The notes: generated by a model from the letters alone, not told the origin. A stretch of DNA of 64,000 bases from Candidula unifasciata (GCA_905116865.2 CAJHNH020008460.1:77501-141500); one strand, 5' to 3'. Positions 51,601 to 59,605 are shown, counted from the stretch's first letter. A program made the numbers and translations.

Positions 51601-53973
51601 CGGCCCTTTGATGATTCAGTTTAAAAACTTTGGCACCAGAGTAAACTTTGTTGAATAGGCCTGCTCCTGATGTTAACCACAAATTTTCCCCCACACATAA
51701 TATATATGTTTGTTGTGTGTTTATGAGACAAGTTTGCATACCCTTTAATAAAAATATTCCCCATGTGGGTTCTGGAGACATAATATACCCTCCCCCTAAC
51801 AAGCACGTAAACAATGGTAATTAAATAGGGATATTCCCTTCTAAATCTGAGTGCATCTGCTTCAGAGGCAAGGAACCAACAGTATGTTAGTATGTACACA
51901 AATAAGTCAGATCTGTAAAATTAATGTGCATGCAAAACTCAAGTTCTGAAACAGGACTAAAGTCCACAAGTGGACGAACAACACAACTTTCGGACAGATT
52001 TTAATTTTAATTTACAGCAAAGAATGCCAAGCAGAAGAAGAAGAAGAAAAAGACCTTCTCCCCCTTTCTACTCCCAACAAACAGACAAAAAAAGCAGCTT
52101 ACAACAGAAAATTCCCTTCAACTTGCAAATGTTTATAGAAAGCACGTTCATACTAGCTGATTATGTTATGGGGAAAACATAATCCTCTAATTCTTGAAAC
52201 ATAAAGAAATAATAAACACAGAAACATTTTAAAGGCAAACAAAATCTGACTGAATCTGAACTTTGAATTCAGCCAGATTTAGTAAGAAAATTGGGCCATC
52301 CTCCAAATAACGGCCCCAGATTATTGGGGCCGAAAATATACCCTAACAGGGCTTCAGTCACATTTAAATTGCGGACCTCTTCCGGCGACTACACAACATA
52401 CCAAGTATCTCCCGGCGGAGCATAGTGGGGCTAAACTAGATGGCTAGGACTCACGAGAAAATAAAATGGAGGAAGCTGCATGAGATGCGGTAGCTGTAAT
52501 CGTGAGTCCCAGCCATACTCTAGGCGGTGACTTTAACTGGGTAGAAGCTTTTCCACGGTATGCTGTGTAGTCACCGGAAATAGGTCCGCAATTTACATGT
52601 GACTGAGGCCCTGTTAGGGTATATTTTCGTCCTCGATAATTTGGGACCGTTATTCGGGGGATAGCCCATAAGTATGAAGCACGTATTGTTTTTTGGGCTC
52701 TTCTTGCAATACCGGACGAGGGCTGGACGACTTAGTTCAGTTTAGTAAGAGTTCTCTCCCTTGGCTGCACTCGAAACAGTGAGCGGAAAAGTCACGAAAC
52801 AAAGAAGACAGTGAGGTCGATATCAGGGCCAATGCTTGGTTGTGTCCCCCAGATCTGGGGGTTCTTTTTTTGACGTTGAGGGGAAATCTGGGTTTTTTTT
52901 TTTTTTTTGCCGATCTGTATGCTTTAATGACCGATAAATTCGCGTGGTTAGGGGTAGGGTTAGGGTTAGCGGTAGGATTAGGGTTAGCGGTAGGGTTAGG
53001 GGTAACGTTGGGGTTACGGTTAGGGGTAGGGTTGGGGTTAGGTTTAGCGTTAGATGTGACAATTTTGACACAGGAGTTCGCTATAATCGAGCACAGTCAC
53101 ATACACACCCAAACAGTCAACGGACTGTGGGTGCTACGGACAATTCGCCACCGATTGGGCACCAGCCGCGCGCTATTGCCGTCATATTTGGCAGAGTTTC
53201 AGTGGCGCCACTCCTACAAACATCACATTGTCGGCCAGTATTTGGAACTCCTACGTCAACATTTTCACATCTAACCCTAACCCTACCCCCTATCCCAAAC
53301 CCTACGCAGCCCTACACGCAACTGTATGATGACTACGCAACGCAACCCTTAGCGCAACCATATGATGACTACGCAACCGTATGATGACTACGCAACCTTA
53401 AACCCAGACTACGCAACGCAACCCTTAGCGCAACCATATGATGACTACGCAACCGCAACCGTACACGCAACCGTATGATGACTACCCAACCATACGCAAC
53501 CTTACACGAAACCTTATGATGATAGGTAAGTATGTCATTTGTTTCGTGACTTTTCCGCTCACTGTTTCGAGTGCGGCCAAGGGAGAGAACTCTTACTAAA
53601 CTGAACTAAGTCGTTCAGCCCTCGTCCGGTATTTCAAGAAGAGCCGTTTTTTGCTTGTCGGAAATGGCTGTCATCGTTCTTTTCTTTATTGATGGCATAC
53701 ACTATCATTTTCATTCTCTGGTGTAGGATCACTTTAAAAAAGCCGGTGTGCACTTCTTGAGAGACCTGCCTTCATTATCAGTGTTAACAACAGGCTTCTC
53801 ATGACTGTCAATCGCTTAAAATATTATTATTTATATGTCCAGATAATTCAATACTTAGACAAGTAAATATACTAATATTACTAACCTTCAAAGTCACCAG
53901 TATCTGCAACAACTATCGTCATCTCTTTCAGCTGTTCCAAAGCAGACCTTGCTTTCTTCTTGGCTTCTGTCAT
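39443..53973 (-). CDS. TALDO1: Transaldolase, 9 coding exons on the minus strand
   Basis: Transaldolase transfers a dihydroxyacetone unit from sedoheptulose-7-phosphate to glyceraldehyde-3-phosphate in the cytosolic non-oxidative pentose phosphate pathway. Exons: 53973-53886, 50173-50050, 47964-47856, 45851-45720, 44056-43996, 43498-43384, 42873-42744, 40757-40690, 39606-39443. All junctions are GT..AG and phases match. Signatures in order: [10 protein letters not shown] (catalytic Asp region), [34 protein letters not shown] (Schiff-base Lys), [49 protein letters not shown]. About 329 aa against 337 in human. Exon 3 has one extra base. Introns are repeat-filled, and a hAT element sits about 105 bp upstream of the ATG. 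Confidence 0.95.
39954..40142 (+). mobile_element. GAA-tailed dispersed repeat, copy 6 (rearranged)
   Basis: TGTGTGGATTCAGGGGCC start, two internal G/C homopolymer blocks (about 39980-40035), a shortened core, then CAACCAGAACTTTCC and an AAGAAGAAGAA end. In transaldolase intron 8. Confidence 0.65.
40275..40505 (-). mobile_element. tRNA-derived SINE, second family, copy B
   Basis: Shares the body of 21838-22045 (CAATACCACTG, GCAAGGCAATCTG, CAGCTGGGATC) with a degraded B-box and a T13 run. In transaldolase intron 8. Confidence 0.6.
40690..40757 (-). CDS. TALDO1: Transaldolase exon 8
   Basis: Acceptor TGTTTCAG|TCCAGC. Encodes [23 protein letters not shown]. Donor AAAG|GTAAGT. Confidence 0.92.
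40841..41050 (-). mobile_element. GAA-tailed dispersed repeat, copy 7
   Basis: CTTCTTTGCATTCACCAGTT, TAGTTTGTCCCATTGTCC, CATACTGTTAGTTCC, then a C tract (40990-41008). In transaldolase intron 7. The rest of intron 7 (41050-42743) is AT-rich with no recognisable element apart from a G27 run. Confidence 0.7.
42462..42488. repeat. Poly-G tract (27 bp)
   Basis: Uninterrupted G27 in transaldolase intron 7, without the flanks of the GAA-tailed family. Confidence 0.95.
42744..42873 (-). CDS. TALDO1: Transaldolase exon 7
   Basis: Acceptor CTTTTAG|GTGTT. Encodes [42 protein letters not shown]. Donor CTC|GTAAGT. Confidence 0.95.
43384..43498 (-). CDS. TALDO1: Transaldolase exon 6
   Basis: Acceptor TTTATTCAG|GCAG. 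Encodes [38 protein letters not shown]. Donor CCTG|GTACGT. Confidence 0.95.
43561..43736. mobile_element. pogo/Tigger-like MITE
   Basis: Left end TA|CAGTCGAGTCCACTTAAG; right end CTTATCCAGACTCGACTG. The inverted ends begin CAGTCGAGTC, and internal AAGTCGAA / ATAAGTAGAA blocks repeat inward, as in pogo/Tigger non-autonomous elements. Target TA is clear on the left and mutated on the right. Lies in transaldolase intron 5, about 60 bp upstream of exon 6. Confidence 0.65.
43996..44056 (-). CDS. TALDO1: Transaldolase exon 5
   Basis: Acceptor CTTTAACAG|AATTTTG. Encodes [21 protein letters not shown] in phase 0. Donor CAG|GTAAGAG. Confidence 0.95.
44723..44745. repeat. Poly-G tract (23 bp)
   Basis: Uninterrupted G run in transaldolase intron 4. 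Confidence 0.95.
44901..45154 (+). mobile_element. GAA-tailed dispersed repeat, copy 8 (reference description)
   Basis: Best-preserved plus copy. Order: CGTGTGGGTTCCGGGGCCC; a variable G-rich/A-rich tract; TAGACCCACTGCC; AAGCATGTCGTAAGAGTCGA (palindrome-like core) CTAATTGGGG; GAGTGCATCTGCC; GAGAGGCAAGGAAC; GATCTGTAAAACTGATGC; AACCAGAACCTTCCGCTGGA; GTTTACAGCTGGTGAACGCG; (AAG)n. About 250-280 bp. No convincing Pol III A/B boxes and no inverted termini, so its class (SINE or other) is open. At least 12 copies lie in this window, in both orientations. Confidence 0.8.
45353..45631 (+). mobile_element. GAA-tailed dispersed repeat, copy 9
   Basis: CGCGTGGGTTCCCGCACTC, AGCATGCCTTAGGAGTCGAC, CAGATCTGTAAAATGGATGT, ending AACGTAAAGAAGA. 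In transaldolase intron 4, immediately before exon 4 in genomic order. Confidence 0.8.
45720..45851 (-). CDS. TALDO1: Transaldolase exon 4 (active-site Lys)
   Basis: Acceptor TTTACAG|ATTG. Encodes [20 protein letters not shown], then [23 protein letters not shown]. The Lys in ILIKL corresponds to the Schiff-base lysine. Donor AAG|GTATGT. Confidence 0.95.
46091..46320 (+). pseudogene. LINE RT thumb fragment
   Basis: The plus strand reads [35 protein letters not shown], then after a frameshift [15 protein letters not shown]. This is the YLGVxxDxxLTWxxHI block found after the RT palm in LINEs. In transaldolase intron 3. Confidence 0.6.
46588..47150 (+). mobile_element. Possible piggyBac-like element, 5' part
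   Basis: TTAA then CACTTTGCTGACCAACTTC (46588 on) resembles piggyBac-type ends. About 260 bp downstream a frame starts [20 protein letters not shown] and is acidic, like the N-termini of piggyBac transposases, but breaks within about 50 codons. No DDD domain and no right end were found. In transaldolase intron 3. Confidence 0.35.
47193..47443 (+). mobile_element. GAA-tailed dispersed repeat, copy 10
   Basis: ATGGGTTCTGGGGCACC, then a G24 tract (about 47217-47240), AATGTCGTAGGAGTCGACTA, AAGGAACCAACAGTCTGC, ending ACAAAGAAGAAG. In transaldolase intron 3. Confidence 0.8.
47856..47964 (-). CDS. TALDO1: Transaldolase exon 3 (contains a 1-base insertion)
   Basis: Acceptor TTCACAG|TAAAG. Reads [20 protein letters not shown], then the frame slips and the family sequence resumes in another frame as [16 protein letters not shown]. 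The slip is at GCGGAAGATCC (about 47901-47909), one base longer than required. Donor AG|GTAAGC. Confidence 0.9.
49390..49416. repeat. (TG)n then poly-G tract
   Basis: Short TG microsatellite (about 49374-49391) followed by a G22 run. In transaldolase intron 2. Confidence 0.9.
49700..49972 (-). mobile_element. tRNA-derived SINE, third family
   Basis: The minus strand starts GGTGGCTGCGTGGTCTCGAG (A-box region, 49972-49950), has a B-box-like GAGTCCAATCCCT (about 49919-49907), then a body of about 200 bp ending in an AAATTTGGAGTAAAA-like tail near 49730. In transaldolase intron 2. Confidence 0.7.
50050..50173 (-). CDS. TALDO1: Transaldolase exon 2
   Basis: Acceptor TCTCTTGAAG|CC. Encodes [41 protein letters not shown]. 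Donor GG|GTAAGT. Confidence 0.95.
50592..50866 (+). mobile_element. GAA-tailed dispersed repeat, copy 11
   Basis: CCCCATGTGGATTCCGGGGC, AATGTCGTAACAGTCCACTA, AGATCTGTAAAATGGAGG, AGTTTACAGTTGGTGAGT. Tail degraded. In transaldolase intron 1. Confidence 0.8.
50948..51300 (+). repeat. Tandem array of a Pol III A-box-like unit (9 copies, 36-39 bp)
   Basis: Nine units of GGAGGTCTCCATAGCCCAGT, GGTCAAACCGTCTGTCTT. CATAGCCCAGTGGTCAAA matches a tRNA A-box (TRGCNNAGTGG). Only the last unit continues into ATGCTCTAAAGATCATGGGTTCATTTC, which contains a B-box-like GGGTTCATTTC at the right distance. Units alternate CCCAG and CCAAG (pattern C A C A A C A C C), suggesting partly dimeric expansion. In transaldolase intron 1. 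Confidence 0.8.
51490..51665. repeat. Dispersed repeat shared with 59315-59500
   Basis: AAGTGGCCCATGGATCATTG, GCAGTTGTATTGTATTG and the downstream AATAGGCCTG block recur, diverged, at 59315-59500. No coding content. Confidence 0.5.
51757..52049 (+). mobile_element. GAA-tailed dispersed repeat, copy 12
   Basis: CCCCATGTGGGTTCTGGAG, a degraded core, AAGGAACCAACAGTATGTTA, AGATCTGTAAAATTAATGTG, AAGTGGACGAACAACAC, ending AGAAGAAGAAGAAG. In transaldolase intron 1. Confidence 0.8.
52292..52668. mobile_element. Foldback MITE with about 115-bp inverted ends
   Basis: Left arm TGGGCCATCCTCCAAATAAC .. AAATATACCCTAACAGGGC .. GTCACATTTAAATTGCGGAC; right arm is its reverse complement up to ATAGCCCA at 52668. 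The arms are about 115 bp with roughly 85% match by eye, around a 150-bp centre (GGGGCTAAACTAG, GGACTCACGAG, ATGGAGGAAG). No clear target duplication. The centre resembles part of the foldback element at 62564-63489. In transaldolase intron 1. Confidence 0.8.
52948..53055 (+). repeat. Telomere-like TTAGGG-type repeat inside the Merlin element
   Basis: Degenerate GGTTAGGG / GGTTAGCG / GGTTAGGGG hexamer-octamer repeats on the plus strand. CCCTAA-type repeat occurs at 53272-53310 on the other side of the transposase remnant, so the two form an inverted pair. Confidence 0.85.
53315..53527. repeat. Tandem repeat between Merlin CDS end and right terminus
   Basis: Units of CGCAACCGTATGATGACTA, ACGCAACC repeated irregularly 8-10 times. 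A shorter related block is at 61300-61400 in the sister Merlin element. Confidence 0.8.
53886..53973 (-). CDS. TALDO1: Transaldolase exon 1
   Basis: [18 protein letters not shown] then [11 protein letters not shown], ending in phase 1 at GAAG|GTTAGT. The ATG context AAGAAAATGA has A at -3. Confidence 0.95.
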
Positions 53974-54078
53974 TTTCTTGTAGATTTAGTGAACTAAAAT
54001 AAACGAAGACTACAGTTGTAGGACGAGGACGATGACTACACAGTTCCCGGGTGAAGGCTGTCGGCTGGCGGTATGTAG
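53974..54078 (-). promoter_or_regulatory. Residual transaldolase proximal promoter / 5' UTR
   Basis: Only about 105 bp of non-transposon sequence lie between the start codon and the hAT terminus at 54079. It contains CACCCGGGAACTG and a pyrimidine-rich TCGTCCTCGTCCTAC, with no TATA box seen. The pre-insertion upstream sequence resumes at 56163. Confidence 0.4.
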
Positions 54079-56154
54079 CAGTGTTGCCACTTTTCTTTGA
54101 CAAAAAACATCCAGAATGGAGTCAAAAAATATCTTGAAACGTCTAAATTTGCGTGGAAAACATCTACAAAAAACATCCAAATGGAAAGACTCACAAATTA
54201 CATAGCTATTAATATGACTTACCCTATAGAATCGTGTCCTCATCTTCACTGATGTCTGCCTCACACGATCCACAGGATAAACTTAGCTTGGATGATGAAG
54301 TTAAAGCTTCAGATCCAAAATGACTCTAGTATGCTTTTAGCTGTTCCAATTTCTTTTAATACATAATCAGGGAGCTGATAAGTGGAACAGCATTTCCCTA
54401 CTCTCATCGGGCTGAATTTTATTGGCAAGATAGCATTTAAGAGGTCAAATTTCATCCCATTTCTTAGGTTAGATTTGATATAATTCATAGCACTGAAAAC
54501 TCTTTCTACGTCAGCATTTGAGTGGGGTAGTATCATGACAGACATGGCACGTTAAAAGAGCTTTCAGAATGGACTGTTTGGTGAGGCATCTTGAAATTGT
54601 CTCACTTCACTCCAAAACGCTTCAGTTTCTGTTTTGTTTGTCCATTCAACTAAGTTTGTTTTGGTTAACTGATATTCTGCTTCCGCGACACTATTATCAG
54701 TCTTGTCTTGTCTTGTCTTGTCCACAATTGCCTCACAGCGTAGTGGGGAGTCGCAGTTTTCTATCCTGGGCCAGGTGTGTTGCACGTGTTGTTGTTAGTC
54801 CGTGTTGCCTCAGAATCTCTGATATATTGTCTATCCATCGTACTCTCGGTCTGCCTCTTGCTCTAGGGCAGTAGTGCTGTTCGTTCTATGCTCGTAGAGG
54901 CAGTTGGTCGGTTTGCATTCGCATCAAGTGGCCAAACCACTCTATTTGTTGCTTCTTTATGTATTGCAGGCATGGTGTGGTTCCTACAATTGCTCTAATG
55001 TTCTCGTTTCGAACTCTGTCTCTCCTTGTGACATACGTAAAAATTTCATAATTTTACAATACTTAGGTATGTCCTTTACAGGCTGAAGTATGTTGCGCAC
55101 AGAAAAGAGTGAATTATTTTGCAATGCATCTAGATTTTCATGAAGTCTCTGTTTTCCTTTTTCTCCCACTGTACATTCCATACAGTTTTTCAGCTGTGTA
55201 GCATTTGTGAATTTCTTTGTCTTGTTTTTTCAAAGTGTGTCTTCAACTCCAACCATTGGTTCACAATTCTTTCAACAGCTGGTTGAATTGATAACCATCT
55301 AGTTTTGCAATCTGAAAGGATGTTCAGTGGTGTTAAACCATTATTCAAGGCTGTATATAATGTATTGTATTGCTGTTGTCTGGCAAATGATTTGGAAAAC
55401 CAGTTATGTGTTTCAGCAATAAGGTATTCAAAGTTCCTTGGTAAATATTCAGATGAAGCATGTGATAATGCTAGCTGCAATTAATGACACATACATTTTA
55501 TAAGGATTAACGATGGGGTAGCTTCATTCAACTTGGCATAAACACCGTTGTTAATGCCAACCATCACCGAGGCATTATCAGTACCAGTTGCAGCCATATT
55601 CTTCAAGTCTGACTATTTGCTGGTTAAAAGTTTCTTCAGTTTGTGAACTATACTTTCTTATCACAATTTTCTAATTGAACTAGTCCCAGATATGTAGAAA
55701 CTAATTTGTCTGTATTGTTGCTGTAATATATAATACACACACCAAGCACTTTCAGTACCGAAATATCATTTGATTCGTCTAATAATAAACTATATTTATG
55801 TGTAGAAACATCACTAATCAAATCTTTTTCGAAGTGGGAAAATAAAGTATTTCTTATATTATGTGTACACTTGCTGCGATGCATTTTCACATCATCCATA
55901 ACTTTACTGTCAGAAATAGTGTTTTTAAACAAATTAATCAAATGGTCACAGTTTGAAACTGCACAGTGACAACCTTAAAACAATGCGACCGATCCTTCAA
56001 CTTTTGATGATTAATTTGTCAGTGTAGTTCTAAAAACAGATCTCAGCGTTGTAATATCTTTTAAAACATCTACCATCTAAACGTCAAAAATATCATCTAA
56101 ATGCAAGAGAAAACATCTAAATCTGGATTTAAAACATCCAAAGTGGCAGCACTG
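54079..56154 (-). mobile_element. hAT transposon, decayed, with target duplication and nested LINE
   Basis: Ends CAGTGTTGCCACTTTT (54079) and AAAGTGGCAGCACTG (56154) are inverted. Flanks GTATGTAG (54071-54078) and TTATGTAG (56155-56162) form a 7/8 target duplication. Minus-strand transposase pieces in order: MHRSKCTHNIRNTLFSHFEK, YSLLLDESNDISV (55941-55648), NILSDCKTRWLSIQPAVERI (55480-55190), LFSVRNILQPVKDIPKYCKI (about 55110), EAEYQLTKTNLVEWTNKTET (about 54690-54600), and the C-terminal hAT dimerisation motif LPHSNADVERVFSAMNYIKS (54545-54309). Several frameshifts; no longer functional. Sub-terminal ACATCTAAA/AACATCCAAA repeats lie at both ends. Confidence 0.88.
54695..55024 (-). mobile_element. 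LINE 3' end inserted in the hAT element
   Basis: The minus strand reads RRDRVRNENIRAIVGTTPCL, IKKQQIEWFGHLMRMQTDQL, then ARGRPRVRWIDNI and ends in a (GACAA)n tail (about 54718-54698). It resembles the C-terminus of the 933-1917 LINE (RQRMNWFGHLVRMQPDQ) but has a different tandem tail. The hAT frame resumes on both sides. Confidence 0.8.
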
Positions 56155-56378
56155 TTATGTAGATCTGTTGCGCACGTCTACAACGCATCCGCAATCTCGT
56201 TTGCCCTCGAACCTTTTACCTTTCACCTTCAACCCTGATACGCCAACGCTTTCACAGTGACCGATCAGCCGATGTTCGTCTTCTGCCGAACGCCAGGCGC
56301 GCCAACACTAAGAAAACATTCCAGTATTTTTTTTTGGGGGGGGGGGGGAGGGGGCGCTCAGGGGCCTTTCATTTGAGG

Positions 56379-56939
56379 GGTACAAGTAACGTTTTTCGGC
56401 CCCTACACACCGTGTTTGCCCGTTTATTTATGCTTGCTGACTTTTCACATGCACGACTCTCTGTTACAGGGGTGCCAGTTTGTATTGTCTTTGACGCTCT
56501 CACCGGCGATGACGCCTGCTCCATATTACACGATGTGACCGCTTTTAACGACCCTATAAAATTTTTCACTTTCCCTAACCCCCCTCCCCACCACATCCCC
56601 AGCCTACGTCCCACGAGAGACTGTAGCATACGTCCCGTGGTTTCAGAACTGTTGATATTTTGCCGTCGGCCCTCCTTGTCGGTTGTCAACACTGATAACT
56701 TGAATAAATTCATGTCGTACTTAAAGTCAGAGGAGGCCAGAATATACGCAATGTCGCCGACCGCTCGGAACAACGAGTACAACACAACGTGTGTTTGGCC
56801 GCTCACACAAATCGCAGCATATACATAACAGAACACAACCTGACACCCCTGTAACAGAGAGTCGCGAGTGTGAACGGTTAGCAAGCATGAATGAACGGCC
56901 AATCACGGTGTGTATGGGCCGGAAAACGTTTCTTGAACC
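56379..56939. mobile_element. Foldback element with about 115-bp inverted arms
   Basis: Left arm GGTACAAGTAACGTTTTTCG .. CGACTCTCTGTTACAGGGGT; right arm (reverse complement) ends AACGTTTCTTGAACC. Arms about 115 bp, spacer about 320 bp. Apparent 164- and 177-codon frames on both strands arise from the palindrome and show no protein family. A poly-G run (about 56336-56348) lies just outside the left arm. Confidence 0.7.
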
Positions 56940-56949
56940 ATCTGAGGAT

Positions 56950-57310
56950 CTAGGTAGTAAACAGATTTTAGGTGAGTAATGATAATTATTATCATGTGCT
57001 GAATGGCAATAAAATATTAACTATATTAAAGAGATTACGAAACTGAACGCAAAAAAAAAAAAACGAAATACACCATATAACGGGTATGATCAGTCGTTTT
57101 ACTCCTGTGGAGCTATTGAAGCGGAAATGGAAGCACCCACAGATACGTCCGGAGTGTTGTGATGATGGTTCTCAATAATCACTGTACTTAATGGAAAGAG
57201 CACAGGTTTCTGAATGGGGATTCTCGATAGCCAGACCACAGTAGGAAGGTCTTGGCTCCCAGGTCGACCTAGTCTTGAGTGGGTACCAGGTAAAGTCCAG
57301 GAAATTAAAG
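56950..57310. other. No gene; contains dispersed-repeat piece
   Basis: 57180-57305 (GGCTCCCAGGTCGACC, TTGAGTGGGTACCAGG) matches 6484-6900 in inverse orientation. An A13 run is at about 57050. Confidence 0.45.
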
Positions 57311-57311
57311 A

Positions 57312-57380
57312 CGGTCGGGTTACCAGAGCATGAGGAACTGTACTAAAGGGTCGCGGCATTATGAAGGTTGAGAACCACCG
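57312..57380 (+). mobile_element. SPIN-like hAT right-end fragment
   Basis: CATGAGGAACTGTACTAAAG then GGTCGCGGCATTATGAAGG and terminal GGTTGAGAACCACCG (ends 57380), followed by CTCTACTA, a TCTA-containing flank. The same terminus as at 536-571, in less mutated form. No left end. Confidence 0.8.
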
Positions 57381-57539
57381 CTCTACTACAATATAAAAAT
57401 GTATGCAAATGGTGCATGAATATTACTGGTACTGAGGTAGAATCATGGCACAGGAAACTACGAACCGTGTAGGATTGAATCAGGAAGAGAATATGGATAT
57501 AGTAGACAGTGATCTCCTGTTGGTTTAATAGTTGAACAT

Positions 57540-59262
57540 CTGAGAAGCCAGGTCCGCAAAAGTCAGTATCCTTCCAACTCCTGGTGCTTCTAGGCTTGCA
57601 ATCTTGCTCGCATACACGTTGAAGCGCACAGCCGAGATGGCGAATCCATGTGGCAGTCCTGGGGCAACCCGACGTGAATACAGGACAGTTGCAACCCAAT
57701 TCACCAGCCATGGACTGACCTCCTTCTCCTTCAGTGCAGTCACTAAGATGTATCTCATTCTGCTATAAGCATCCTCGAGATCCAGTCCTACCGCCATAGT
57801 TTCCTGTCTGTTCTGGAACCCTTCATAGACGTCAAAAGCAAAAGTGGCTGTATTTGCCCAAGTGTCATTTCCTGGCCTGTAGCTTCCTAGACCTCTTGGG
57901 AGAAGCTTCCCCCTTTGCAAAAAATTATTGTAGCTTTACAGCAACTATCTTCTCCAAGACCTTCCCAAATGTGTTTTGTGAGGTGATGATTCTAAAGCCA
58001 CTAAGCTTAGAATGATCTTTAAAAGGTTTTGGTAGTGTGATTAGAAAGCTGTGCACCCAGTCCTGCGGTACTGATGCTGTCTTAATACTCTGGTTATAAC
58101 AGTCGGCCATCTCTCCCAGGTCTACATCGCTCAAAGCTTTCATGTGACCATACCTAACTCCATCAGGCCCTGGTGCAGTGTCTTTTGCTTTTTTAAAAAT
58201 GTGTTTGATATCTTCCACTTGTATCGTGTCTTCATAATGCATATTCTTCAAGGTGCCAGCTAACTCCTTTCTAACTGCATCCCTGATGTCTAAATCATTA
58301 TGATCCGTCTGAGCTATAAAGCCTACCCTTTCTCCTTGTCTGATGTCACACGCACACCAGCGTCTCTACAAATTGTTCCGACTGTCATAGGCCGATCATT
58401 TCTTTGCATCTGGCTTTGCAGTTTCCAGAATTATCCCCCAATGTTTTATCGCCTCCCATATCATTCACACAAGTTTCCCACTTTGCTCTTTTGGCCTTTT
58501 CTACTTCTGGAGTCCACTATGGGGGCTGTAGAAAATTAGTTCTGGCAGTTCTGTTGCATGCTCCCCGTCTGAGGCGTCCAAGTAGGTTGTTGGTCCACTT
58601 ATACCGGAAGGTCTTGCGTGCTCTCCCAACCTTAACCTTACTGAGTTTAGAAATCAAGACTGAACATGGTAGGTGATCACTCCCATGGTCATTCAGGACA
58701 GTCCATTTAACATCTAAAACCGACGCCTGAGAGACACATGTCAAGTCAATGGCTGTGTCTGCATCTCCAGACCTCATTGCCATTCTAGTCGGCCTCCCAT
58801 CATTGATGCAGACCATATCGGAGTCAACCATGGCCTCTGCAAGAGCAATTCCCTGTCGGTTTTCTCCACTGCTGTCCCATTCTCTGTTCCTCGCGTTGAA
58901 ATCCCCACATATGAGTAACCTATCACCTGGTAACTCCTCCATTTCCTTGAGCCAGCTCCATTGTTTACTTCTGACAAAACAGTCTACCGTGGCATATATA
59001 TTTATGAGGTTCCAACTTAAGCCACCAATCTCCACCTGTATCCCTTGAACCTCTCGTCCACTGTGGTTCCACTGGCTCAAGTCAAGCACCACATGCTTCA
59101 CTCCCTCCTTCACCACCAGACCTTGTCCATGTCTCTCCTGTCCAACAGGGTTTATGTAACTGACGTACCCCGGGCAATGATATGTGTCTGTATTTAGCTC
59201 CTGGAGCATGATGTCATCAAAATAAAAAATCAACCTCTCCAGTACATGACCTCTCTGCCTAG
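57540..59262 (-). pseudogene. LINE with APE endonuclease and partial RT, decayed
   Basis: Minus strand in order. AP-endonuclease-like domain (59233-58517): GLVVKEGVKH, LINIYATVDC, RLLICGDFNARNREWDS, NDHGSDHLPCSVLI, which retains the GDFN and SDH catalytic motifs. RT fingers (58251-57925): VEDIKHIFKKAKDTAPGPDG, KLSGFRIITSQNTFGKVLEK. Palm (57920-57540): MAVGLDLEDAYSRMRY (first catalytic Asp), GLPHGFAISAVRFNVY, then TFADLASQM, where the expected second Asp of FADD is Leu. Broken by frameshifts between domains. The RT C-terminus is missing; the SPIN fragment lies just beyond. Confidence 0.85.
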
Positions 59263-59314
59263 CACTCCGACAGTTCCAGTATCCTGTGTAACATATTTAA
59301 CAAGTCACCATAGA

Positions 59315-59500
59315 CCAGGGCTATTCAAATGCCGGCTTGCACAGATATGGCAAGTGGTCCACTGATGATTGCTAATTGCATTGTATTGTAACAGGCTGGG
59401 GTGGATAGATTGAGCCTGTTATAATAATTTGCGAACTAAAACTGACAGGTCTGCAGAATAGGACTCTTCAAAAATGGCCTGGGAGTTGCAAAGTTTGTAT
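59315..59500. repeat. Dispersed repeat shared with 51490-51665
   Basis: CAAGTGGTCCACTGATGATT, GCATTGTATTGTAACAGGCT; diverged copy of 51490-51665. Confidence 0.45.
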
Positions 59501-59605
59501 AAGGCCCAGCCACGGCCTTCTGTAGCAGAGAGAGCTACAGGAGGCTGTGGGTCCAGCACAGCAGAAAAGGCTGTCTTTGGCCTCGCTAATCGCTCTAGTC
59601 TAGGG

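Larger units (their letters stand above)
52696..53645 (+). mobile_element. Merlin-family transposon, internally deleted, with 8-bp target duplication
   Basis: Inverted ends start GGCTCTTCTTG and match over about 105 bp (52696-52805 and 53538-53645). They are flanked by identical GTTTTTTG at 52688-52695 and 53646-53653; 8-9 bp duplications are usual for Merlin. It keeps an N-terminal transposase scrap ([14 protein letters not shown], about 52910-52955) and the C-terminal part ([15 protein letters not shown] .. [14 protein letters not shown], about 53088-53274). The DDE core between them is replaced by TTAGGG-like repeat. Same family as 61172-62558. In transaldolase intron 1. Confidence 0.88.

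Noticed and set aside
52948..53310. True chromosome end or fused telomere
   Set aside because: The TTAGGG-type repeats are short, degenerate and lie inside a transposon with terminal repeats and target duplication.
52823..53384. Long frames rich in Gly-Val-Arg or Leu-Thr-Pro
   Set aside because: Translation of the telomere-like repeat inside the Merlin derivative; only the short [12 protein letters not shown] segment is transposase-like.
56334..56902. 164- and 177-codon frames on opposite strands
   Set aside because: Both are generated by the inverted arms of a foldback element.
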